Made by a program: the position numbers and the translations under genes | Assembly: GCA_003646525.1 (NCBI GenBank) | Contig: QMKU01000098.1 | Span: 1 to 5,758, forward strand | Length of the DNA: 5,758 bases | DNA from: Campylobacterota bacterium | Lineage (GTDB): Bacteria > Campylobacterota > Campylobacteria > Campylobacterales > Sulfurovaceae | Reading direction: 5' to 3' | The notes under the pieces: model-generated | What the model saw: the letters and a program-made list of their open reading frames with translations, nothing else | What the model was told of the DNA's origin: nothing | Database searches by the model: none | Part shown: piece after piece, positions 1 through 4,665 of the stretch | How positions within the stretch are numbered: position 1 is the first letter of the stretch | Layout: every line of letters starts with the position of its first letter

Positions 1-2
1 AA

Positions 3-266
3 GAGTTTAAAGATGCTATCAGAGATTACATTTTGCATAATATTTCACTTCCCTACTACGAATATAACGATTTGAAAAAAGTTTTTGAGAAAAAAGAGGA
101 TGATATAGCTGAAGATGACATATATAATGCCTATATGGATTTATTTGATGTGGAATCATTTAAATTTATAGAACCACTTCTACAAAAAAGGGAACACAAT
201 AAAGCTAATGATTTAGAATTGGCAGAATTATATAAGTTACTAATCCAAAGATCCAAAAATGGATAA
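3..266 (+). CDS. 3' end of an unrecognised gene (5' end outside window)
   Basis: The frame is open from the first base of the window to a TAA stop, giving 87 visible codons. A TTG lies inside it at 33, but the codons before it (EFKDAIRDYI...) read as the same kind of protein, so the gene most likely begins upstream of the window. The visible part is charged and mostly helical in character, rich in Asp, Glu and Lys, with no membrane segment and no motif I recognise. Its last 8 nt overlap the start of the Fic gene (ATGGATAA arrangement), which points to translational coupling and a shared operon. A toxin partner or a substrate of the Fic enzyme would fit that position, but nothing in the sequence shows either. 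Coding status is fairly sure; function is unknown. Confidence 0.7.
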   Translation, partial: EFKDAIRDYILHNISLPYYEYNDLKKVFEKKEDDIAEDDIYNAYMDLFDVESFKFIEPLLQKREHNKANDLELAELYKLLIQRSKNG

Positions 267-1044
267 CCTAAACAAATTTGAAAAAGAAGAACTTAACAAA
301 CAACTCAAAATTGGTTGGACATATAACTCAAATGCCATAGAGGGCAACACTCTAAAGCTAGGAGATACGGCTTTTGTCATAGAGAATGGTTTGACGGTCA
401 AAGGAAAAGCGATCAAAGACCATAATGAGGTGATAGGACATGCAAGGGCTATTGACCTCATTTATGAATTTATAAAATCACCTAGCTTCACTCCCGACAA
501 TCTATTTGTACTACATAAAGCCATAATGACACAAATCATCATAGACACAGAAGCACCTATGGGAGCATACAAAGTAGTAGAAAATGGTAGATATGTGAAT
601 ATAGACAATAGAGCTACCTATATACCATATCCACACCCCAACGACATAGAACATCTAATGAAACTATGGTTTGGAGAGTTTGGAGAGATTGGAGAGATGG
701 AGGATTTTTATAGTTGCGTCAAGCTCTACACCGATATGCACTTAGCCTTTGCCTCTATCCATCCTTTTTTTGATGGCAATGGACGACTAGCTAGACTAGT
801 AGCCAATATCCCACTACTAAAAAGTGGTTTTTTACCTCTCATAGTTAGCAATGAAGAGAGACAAGAGTATATAGAGCTACTATCAAGCTATAATTTAAAA
901 GCAAAACCATTAGATAAAAGTAGCAATAATTTAATAGAAAAAAATGAAGAGTATAAAAGATTGGGCAAGTTTTTTAAAGAGCAATATAAAAATTCACAAC
1001 AACTACTAGATGAGATACAGGAGAGTAAAAATAGGAAAAAATAG
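259..1044 (+). CDS. Fic-domain protein, probable self-inhibited AMP-transferase (class II)
   Basis: The 261-residue protein carries the Fic core motif at residues 168-179 (HPFFDGNGRLAR). It has the catalytic His168, Asp172 for metal binding, the GNG phosphate loop and Arg176/Arg179. Fic enzymes usually transfer AMP from ATP to a hydroxyl side chain of a target protein. Residues 24-29 (SNAIEG) match the (S/T)xxxE(G/N) inhibitory helix. Because it lies N-terminal in the same chain, this is a class II Fic whose Glu28 should block productive ATP binding until relieved. The region around 104-127 (YKVVENGRYVNI...) is typical of the target-binding flap. The last 50 residues are Lys/Glu-rich and unassigned, with no winged-helix domain. 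ATG 259 is the only start: an in-frame TAA lies at 241, there is no strong ribosome site, and the start overlaps the upstream gene by 8 nt, so coupling is likely. The stop codon TAG is completed by the first base of a MITE-like insertion. The target protein is unknown. Confidence 0.93.
   Translation: MDNLNKFEKEELNKQLKIGWTYNSNAIEGNTLKLGDTAFVIENGLTVKGKAIKDHNEVIGHARAIDLIYEFIKSPSFTPDNLFVLHKAIMTQIIIDTEAPMGAYKVVENGRYVNIDNRATYIPYPHPNDIEHLMKLWFGEFGEIGEMEDFYSCVKLYTDMHLAFASIHPFFDGNGRLARLVANIPLLKSGFLPLIVSNEERQEYIELLSSYNLKAKPLDKSSNNLIEKNEEYKRLGKFFKEQYKNSQQLLDEIQESKNRKK
1036..1043. repeat. Target-site duplication, left copy (AAAAAATA)
   Basis: These 8 bases directly precede the left end of the MITE-like element. 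They are repeated perfectly at 1173-1180 just after its right end, the signature of a transposition event. They lie within the last codons of the Fic gene. Confidence 0.88.
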
Positions 1045-1172
1045 GCATCCTTCATATCCAATAAAAGATAGTAGGTGCGACCATGTCGCACAAATGATGA
1101 TCTGCTCGTGTGACACGGTCACACCTACAAAAGACAATAAGTTTAAAGTGTAAACTACTTATGAAGGATGCC
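1044..1172. mobile_element. MITE-like element, copy A (129 bp)
   Basis: The element begins with GGCATCCTTCATA (1044-1056) and ends with its exact reverse complement (1160-1172). Inside are two perfect 7-bp stems with 3-nt loops: GTGCGAC-CAT-GTCGCAC (1075-1091) and GTGTGAC-ACG-GTCACAC (1108-1124). The longer units 1071-1091 and 1108-1128 are themselves inverted copies of each other with three transition differences, so the whole element can fold into one long cruciform. It encodes no protein, so it must have been moved in trans by a transposase outside the window. The 8-bp duplication and GG-starting ends recall IS1595-type elements, but this family link is only a guess. A second, inverted copy lies at 2178-2320. 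Confidence 0.87.
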
Positions 1173-1180
1173 AAAAAATA
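1173..1180. repeat. Target-site duplication, right copy (AAAAAATA)
   Basis: A perfect repeat of 1036-1043 on the other side of element copy A. The match stops at exactly 8 bp, because the adjoining bases belong to the element or differ. Confidence 0.88.
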
Positions 1181-1186
1181 AAGATA

Positions 1187-1210
1187 AAATATCTAAATAG
1201 CAAGATATTT
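1187..1210. promoter_or_regulatory. Candidate operator: dyad AAATATCT-N8-AGATATTT
   Basis: Two perfectly complementary 8-bp arms (1187-1194 and 1203-1210) are separated by 8 bp. The centre-to-centre spacing of about 16 bp is plausible for a dimeric DNA-binding protein. The right arm falls where the -35 region of the promoter at 1223-1231 would be, so a protein bound here could repress or activate the amidase gene. The arms are AT-only apart from one G/C pair each, so chance is not excluded in such AT-rich DNA. No run of T follows, which argues against a terminator. Confidence 0.4.
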
Positions 1211-1222
1211 CTAAAGCAATAA

Positions 1223-1231
1223 TGCTATAAT
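1223..1231 (+). promoter_or_regulatory. Extended -10 promoter (TGCTATAAT) of the amidase gene
   Basis: A perfect TATAAT hexamer (1226-1231) is preceded by TG one base upstream, the extended -10 form that needs little or no -35 element. No good TTGACA lies 16-18 bp upstream, which is usual for Campylobacterota housekeeping promoters. The amidase start codon is 22 bp downstream, with a strong ribosome site (AAAGGAGAT, 1242-1250 region) between. The promoter lies outside element copy A. Confidence 0.65.
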
Positions 1232-1253
1232 TAGGAACCTCAAAGGAGATCAT

Positions 1254-2159
1254 ATGTCAGGAATATTCAAAAAACCCACACGAAGAGTTGATAGAGTCTT
1301 TATACACTGCAGTGCATCGGATCACGCTAATCACGACAATATAGCTACGATAAGAAAATGGCACTTAGCTAGAGGTTTTAGTGATATAGGTTACCATTTT
1401 TTTATACATAAAAGTGGTAAAGTAAGCAAGGGTCGCCCCATCAAAAAAATTCCAGCAGCCCAAAGGGGTAACAATACAGGCACGATAGCCATCTGCCTAC
1501 ATGGACTCCTTAAAGAAAAATTTACACAAGCGCAATACAGCGCACTTAGATCACTCTGTACTAAGATTAATAATGCTTATTTTAAAAATATCAGTTTCCA
1601 CGGACACAGAGAAGTAGCAGCCAAAGCTTGTCCTGTATTTGACTACAAAAAGGTATTAAAGCTAGATAACTATGGCTCTTTGGGACTTGATAGTAGTATC
1701 GTTAGAGGCGTAGAGGCGACAAGTGATTTCACGGAGTTGAACTACGGTGACCAAGGTGACGAAGTCAAAAAACTACAAAAACTTCTTGGTATCAAGGCAG
1801 ATGGGGACTACGGCAAAAAAACACTCAAAGCCGTCAAAGAATTTAAACAACAGCACAATCTCTACCCTAGTGGCATAGTGACAAAACAGGTATGGCAACT
1901 ACTAAGCAAGCCAATTTTGGAAAATATCAGGATTGCTGATGCTTCAAGGCTCCCTGATTTGCAGATGGGATCAAGAGGTAAAAGTGTAGAGTTCCTCCAG
2001 GAACTTCTCTTTCTCAAAGTAGATGGGATTTTTGGATCAAACACAGCCAAATATGTCAAAGCGTTCAAAGAGGAACATGGATACTACCCTAGCGATATTG
2101 TACAGCAACATATTTGGAAGCTACTCCTAGAGGTTCGCAGGATAGAGCATTATGAATAA
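1254..2159 (+). CDS. T7-lysozyme-like N-acetylmuramoyl-L-alanine amidase with two peptidoglycan-binding repeats
   Basis: This Zn amidase cuts the bond between MurNAc and L-Ala in peptidoglycan. Residues 10-135 form an amidase_2/PGRP domain. By comparison with T7 lysozyme, His18, His118 and Cys126 are the zinc ligands, and Tyr47 and Lys124 are the catalytic residues. The stretch 117-130 (GHREVAAKACPVFD) closely follows the T7 enzyme. Two related PG_binding_1-type repeats follow, at about 161-218 (YGDQGDEVKKLQKLLG...DGDYGKKT) and 237-292 (MGSRGKSVEFLQELL...DGIFGSNT), each ending in a xxWxLL motif. The 301-residue chain starts MSGIFKKPTRR with no signal peptide, so it is cytoplasmic or is released by a holin or lysis, as phage endolysins are. 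ATG 1254 has a textbook ribosome site (AAAGGAG) and its own promoter. No phage genes are adjacent. The gene stands alone between two inverted MITE-like copies, which suggests an acquired phage-derived lysin, a bacteriocin-like or a domesticated enzyme. The enzyme class is secure; the role is not. Confidence 0.93.
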   Translation: MSGIFKKPTRRVDRVFIHCSASDHANHDNIATIRKWHLARGFSDIGYHFFIHKSGKVSKGRPIKKIPAAQRGNNTGTIAICLHGLLKEKFTQAQYSALRSLCTKINNAYFKNISFHGHREVAAKACPVFDYKKVLKLDNYGSLGLDSSIVRGVEATSDFTELNYGDQGDEVKKLQKLLGIKADGDYGKKTLKAVKEFKQQHNLYPSGIVTKQVWQLLSKPILENIRIADASRLPDLQMGSRGKSVEFLQELLFLKVDGIFGSNTAKYVKAFKEEHGYYPSDIVQQHIWKLLLEVRRIEHYE

Positions 2160-2177
2160 GATTATAATACTACTCTA

Positions 2178-2320
2178 GGCATCCTTCATAAGTAGTTTAT
2201 ACTTTAAACTTATTGTCTTTTGTAGGTGTGACCGTGTCACACATGAGTAGATCATCATTTGTGCGACATGGTCGCACCTACAACGATGCAAACTACCTTT
2301 TATTGGATATGAAGGATGCC
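2178..2320. mobile_element. MITE-like element, copy B (143 bp), inverted relative to copy A
   Basis: It has the same 13-bp terminal inverted repeats (2178-2190 and 2308-2320) and the same two hairpin units (2222-2242 and 2261-2281) as copy A, but in the opposite orientation. Aligned with the reverse complement of A, only three substitutions are found in 129 shared positions. B also has one 2-nt insertion (near 2243) and one 12-nt insertion (near 2282-2295). The flanks CTACTCTA (left) and CAATTATA (right) agree at only 5 of 8 positions, so a target duplication is absent or decayed. It starts 18 bp after the amidase stop codon, where its hairpins might also end or stabilise the amidase transcript. 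Confidence 0.85.
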
Positions 2321-2352
2321 CAATTATAACCAAGTCATGTGAACTCTCTAAC

Positions 2353-2381
2353 TATAATATTTCAAATCACAATTTAAGAGA
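2353..2381. repeat. Diverged direct repeat, first unit
   Basis: TATAATATTTCAAAT, then CACAAT, then TTAAGAGA. The unit matches 2418-2440 at 22 of 23 positions once the 6-nt CACAAT insertion is allowed. It begins with a perfect TATAAT hexamer, so it could hold a -10 element, but its +1 frame also reads YNISNHNLRE, resembling the second unit's YNIANLRE. A duplicated coding stretch is therefore equally possible. Confidence 0.55.
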
Positions 2382-2411
2382 AGATGCAAAAAAGCATAGG
2401 GAATGATAAAT

Positions 2412-2474
2412 ATGGAGTATAATATTGCAAATTTAAGAGAGAGTGTTAAGCTTGCTTATGCCTCTGGTGGGTAA
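2412..2474 (+). pseudogene. Short 20-codon frame, possible gene remnant
   Basis: ATG to TAA, encoding MEYNIANLRESVKLAYASGG. The ribosome site is weak (a GGGA about 10 nt upstream). The same YNI-x-N-LRE pattern is read in the direct-repeat unit just upstream, there followed by an early TGA. That suggests pieces of one former, partly duplicated gene rather than a working small protein. I do not recognise the parent family. Confidence 0.25.
2418..2440. repeat. Diverged direct repeat, second unit
   Basis: TATAATATTGCAAAT then TTAAGAGA, lying 65 bp after the first unit. It also starts with TATAAT and lies inside the small frame at 2412-2474. Confidence 0.55.
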
Positions 2475-2599
2475 AAAATGAGAAGTTATGGTTGATTTTT
2501 GTAGTGAGATGGGTAGAGTTAGACACTTGGTTTATAGCTCTTTTATCTAATATTGGGCTTAGCTCTGTTATTATGTTCTATAGTTTTTTTTCATGCTAG
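2450..2599 (+). pseudogene. Hydrophobic reading-frame remnant, no start codon
   Basis: A stop-free stretch of 49 codons ends at TAG 2597-2599. It reads LWLIFVVRWVELDTWF followed by IALLSNIGLSSVIMFYSFFS, which would form one or two membrane spans. No ATG lies in frame; only internal TTG (2492) or GTG (2504) could start it, without a clear ribosome site. A good hairpin terminator follows 7 nt after the stop, as expected at the end of a real gene. It is therefore more likely the 3' remnant of a small membrane-protein gene than noise, but chance cannot be excluded. Confidence 0.3.
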
Positions 2600-2605
2600 A
2601 CAAAA

Positions 2606-2639
2606 GACTATATAAGCTTCGCTTTAGTCATCTTTTTTT
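2606..2639 (+). terminator. Rho-independent terminator
   Basis: The stem is GACTA / TAGTC (2606-2610 with 2625-2629), continued by AAGC / GCTT (2614-2617 with 2621-2624) around a TTC loop, with a 3-nt TAT bulge on the left. It is followed after ATC by seven T (2633-2639). It closes whatever transcript comes from the left and insulates the Sia-type operon, whose first start codon is 51 bp downstream. If that operon were transcribed from further upstream, the hairpin would act as an attenuator. Confidence 0.65.
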
Positions 2640-2690
2640 GGCTAAGGTATTGACAATTATTTTATTAAGTGCATTAGGAGTTGACCATCA

Positions 2691-3227
2691 ATGCTTAAAA
2701 ATTTAAACAAATTTAAACAAATCTTGGATGAAGAGGGAATTATCTTTACCTTTTGTGGTCCTATGTCTCATGATATTGTTGTGGGACTAGGCAGTACCCT
2801 GCGCAATAAGCTCGAAGAAGACGAGGTAAGCCGTGCTGTCTCCGCCAAAATATTTTCTATTTTCGTGGAGCAGGTACAAAATGTCATTAACTATTCAAAA
2901 GTTAATGATTCTATGAACGACGAGATGAGTCTTGGCATTGTCATTATAGGCAAAAAAGATGACAAATTTTTTATATCTGGCGGTAACAACATCGCCAATA
3001 ATCAAATCGAAGAATTGCAAAATAACCTAATCCAACTTCAACAAATGAACCAAGAAGAACTCAAACAGTTTTATAAACATAAACGCAAAGAGTGTAGTCC
3101 TATCAATAGTAAAGGTGCAGGTATTGGGTTTATTGAGATGGCAAGAAAATCATCGGAGCCTATTGAATTTAATTTTGAGAACATCGATAGTTATAAATCT
3201 TTTTTTACCATTACAATCATAGTATAG
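2691..3227 (+). CDS. siaB-like: SiaB-family protein kinase (DUF6272, GHKL-like fold)
   Basis: This 178-residue soluble protein is the length of the SiaB family. In Pseudomonas, SiaB phosphorylates SiaC and so switches off its activating function. The opening part (GIIFTFCGPMSHDIVVGLGSTLRNKL, about 16-41) is typical of the family. Residues 56-69 (SIFVEQVQNVINYS) hold an N-box-like helix with Glu60 and Asn64 placed as in GHKL ATPases for Mg-ATP binding. Residues 141-150 (KGAGIGFIEM) form the Gly-rich ATP lid, and 96-99 (SGGN) a further turn at the nucleotide pocket. No His-containing dimerisation domain is present, so this is not a histidine kinase. ATG 2691 follows AGGAG (2676-2680) at a rather long spacing of 10 nt. 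The siaC-like gene begins 12 nt after the stop. It is the first gene of a four-gene operon, and its promoter is not clear. Family assignment is strong from motifs plus context; kinase activity is inferred. Confidence 0.85.
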   Translation: MLKNLNKFKQILDEEGIIFTFCGPMSHDIVVGLGSTLRNKLEEDEVSRAVSAKIFSIFVEQVQNVINYSKVNDSMNDEMSLGIVIIGKKDDKFFISGGNNIANNQIEELQNNLIQLQQMNQEELKQFYKHKRKECSPINSKGAGIGFIEMARKSSEPIEFNFENIDSYKSFFTITIIV

Positions 3228-3239
3228 GAAGAGATTATC

Positions 3240-3623
3240 ATGGAAAATCTTTATATAATGAAAACAAAAAGTACACCAGAGATTAATTTTGATTTGTCCA
3301 CACATAACCATAGCATCCGTGGCGAATCTTACCCCGAAAATACTTTTACCTTCTATGACCCTATCTTTCAGTGGATTGAAAATTACATAGAGACACTAGA
3401 ACAACAAGAAGTCATCTTCACTATAGAACTTATCTATTTTAACAGTAGTAGCTCAAAGGTACTAATGGATATGTTTGATATCTTTGATGAAGCATCCAAA
3501 GAGGGTAAAAATATCACTGTCAACTGGATTCATGACGAAGAAGATGAAGCACTACAAGAGTATGGAGAGGAGTTTAAAGAGGATTTGCCACACCTCACTT
3601 TTATTATCAAAAGCAAGGTATGA
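3240..3623 (+). CDS. siaC-like: SiaC-family phosphoswitch protein (DUF1987)
   Basis: This 127-residue, acidic, soluble protein matches the DUF1987/SiaC layout. It has an N-terminal STPEI(N) strand (11-16), RGESYPENTFTFYDPIFQWIE (27-47), the central phosphosite loop YFNSSSSK (66-73) leading into the helix VLMDMFDIFDEA, and the C-terminal GEEFKEDLPHLTF segment (109-121). In Pseudomonas the unphosphorylated form binds and activates the cyclase SiaD. SiaB phosphorylates one Thr in the central loop and SiaA removes the phosphate. Here the residue just after Asn68 is Ser69, so the switch residue would be a serine. ATG 3240 has AGGAAG 9 nt upstream; Met7 is a weaker alternative start. It sits between the kinase and cyclase genes (gaps of 12 and 19 nt), which supports its role as the adaptor between them. 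Confidence 0.93.
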   Translation: MENLYIMKTKSTPEINFDLSTHNHSIRGESYPENTFTFYDPIFQWIENYIETLEQQEVIFTIELIYFNSSSSKVLMDMFDIFDEASKEGKNITVNWIHDEEDEALQEYGEEFKEDLPHLTFIIKSKV

Positions 3624-3642
3624 TTAAAATTAGGAGAATATT

Positions 3643-4665
3643 ATGGAAGAGAAAAGAGTATCAAGAGAAGAGAAACTTATCATAGAAGTAGAGCAAAGTT
3701 TGGCTGTTGATACAAATCTCAACGATAAGAGGCAAATGATAGAGAAACTCCTCAGGGAGTACAAAAAAAATCTCAAACAGTTAGATAAAATTATCAAAAT
3801 GAGTGATAAACAACAAAAAAAACTCAATATCAAAAATAAGCTGCTAGAGGGCTTATCTACTAAACTATCATGTTATCTTTCTCCCCAAATCTATGACTCT
3901 ATCTTTTCGGGAAGACAAGATGTCACACTCAAATCTAGCAGAAAAAAACTAACCATATTTTTTTCAGACTTAGTTAATTTTACCCAAACAACAGAAAATC
4001 TTGAACCTGAAATTTTGAGTGATATACTCAATAATTATTTAGATGAGATGTTCACAATAGCCCTAAAATATGGAGCCACTGTTGATAAATTTATTGGTGA
4101 TGCGATTATGGTATTTTTTGGAGACCCTGAGAGCAAAGGAGAGAAAGAGGATGCATTGGGTTGTGTCTCTATGGCTATCGAGATGCGAAAGAGGATGGAA
4201 ACACTAGCACCCATCTGGATGGACAATGGACTACGCCAACCCTTTAAAGTCAGAATGGGCATTGCAACAGGATATGCAACTGTAGGAAATTTTGGGAGTA
4301 CCCATCGGATGGACTATACCATCATTGGAGGACAAGTCAACCTCGCAAACCGACTCGAATCCAATGCCAATCCCAACAATATTCTCATTTCACACGAAAC
4401 ATATTCACTCGTTAAAGATAAAATATTTTGTGAAAAAAAAGACCCTATCTTTCTCAAAGGCATTCCCTACCCCATTCCGACCTATACCGTGATAAACTTC
4501 TTTGATAAAATTAAACAGAGAGACGAAATCAATCTTATCGAGGAAAATATTACACTCTACATTGATAAAGATAATCTCAAAGACAATGATAAAAAAGAAG
4601 ATATCATTCATAAACTTAATATAGTTATCGACGAATTAAAGGCTTTAAATGAAAACAAGAAATAA
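3643..4665 (+). CDS. Soluble class IIIb adenylate cyclase, predicted output enzyme of the Sia-type module
   Basis: The 340-residue protein has no membrane segment. Residues 1-75 are a charged, helical stalk likely to coil (LLREYKKNLKQLDKIIKMSDKQQ at 36-58). After the linker CYLSPQIYDSIFSG (77-90), residues 101-284 form the class III cyclase catalytic domain. Metal-binding Asp109 (FFSDL) and Asp153 (IGDAIMVFFG) are present. Lys149 and Thr226 occupy the purine-recognising positions, with Asn233 for ribose positioning and Arg237 for the transition state. Lys plus Thr in place of Asp is the class IIIb pattern and predicts ATP-to-cAMP activity. As a homodimer it would have two complete active sites. 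The last 55 residues are an extra charged helical tail. ATG 3643 has AGGAG 6 nt upstream. The gene lies where SiaD, a GGDEF diguanylate cyclase, would be expected, and overlaps the phosphatase gene by 17 nt. Control by the SiaC-like protein through the stalk is inferred from this context. Confidence 0.94.
   Translation: MEEKRVSREEKLIIEVEQSLAVDTNLNDKRQMIEKLLREYKKNLKQLDKIIKMSDKQQKKLNIKNKLLEGLSTKLSCYLSPQIYDSIFSGRQDVTLKSSRKKLTIFFSDLVNFTQTTENLEPEILSDILNNYLDEMFTIALKYGATVDKFIGDAIMVFFGDPESKGEKEDALGCVSMAIEMRKRMETLAPIWMDNGLRQPFKVRMGIATGYATVGNFGSTHRMDYTIIGGQVNLANRLESNANPNNILISHETYSLVKDKIFCEKKDPIFLKGIPYPIPTYTVINFFDKIKQRDEINLIEENITLYIDKDNLKDNDKKEDIIHKLNIVIDELKALNENKK

Larger units (their letters stand above)
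2321..2690. other. 370-bp gap without an intact gene
   Basis: No convincing complete gene is seen on either strand. The gap contains a diverged direct repeat (2353-2381 and 2418-2440), a 20-codon frame (2412-2474), a stop-free hydrophobic frame without ATG (2450-2599), a hairpin terminator (2606-2639) and the ribosome site of the siaB-like gene (AGGAG, 2676-2680). It reads like the remains of one or two small genes lost next to the MITE insertion. Confidence 0.6.

Noticed and set aside
1044..1172. The hairpin-rich segment as a CRISPR repeat or tRNA-like gene
   Set aside because: There is no regular repeat-spacer pattern and no tRNA fold; terminal inverted repeats and an 8-bp target duplication mark it as an inserted element.
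1036..2328. Composite transposon formed by both element copies with the amidase as cargo
   Set aside because: The outer flanks AAAAAATA and CAATTATA do not form a shared target duplication, and copy A has its own perfect one. Kept only as a possible later recombination unit.
2650..2677. TTGACA (2650-2655) with CATTAG (2672-2677) as the promoter of the Sia-type operon
   Set aside because: The -35 is perfect, but the -10 matches only 3 of 6 and would start the transcript after the AGGAG ribosome site, leaving the siaB-like gene without it.
2691..3227. Anti-sigma-factor kinase of the RsbW/SpoIIAB type
   Set aside because: The GHKL-like features would fit, but the partner is a DUF1987 protein rather than a STAS anti-anti-sigma factor and no sigma factor is nearby; SiaB is the better match.
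4292..4492. Forward 66-codon frame inside the cyclase catalytic domain
   Set aside because: It is out of frame with the conserved cyclase residues, which fully explain this stretch.
4405..4611. Reverse-strand open frame of 68 codons inside the cyclase gene, and similar reverse frames at 240-461, 888-1091, 1862-2068, 3630-3833, 4035-4262, 4889-5107 and 5384-5683
   Set aside because: They lie opposite strongly supported genes, show no motif, and have the low-complexity Phe/Leu/Ser composition expected of the complement of AT-rich coding DNA.
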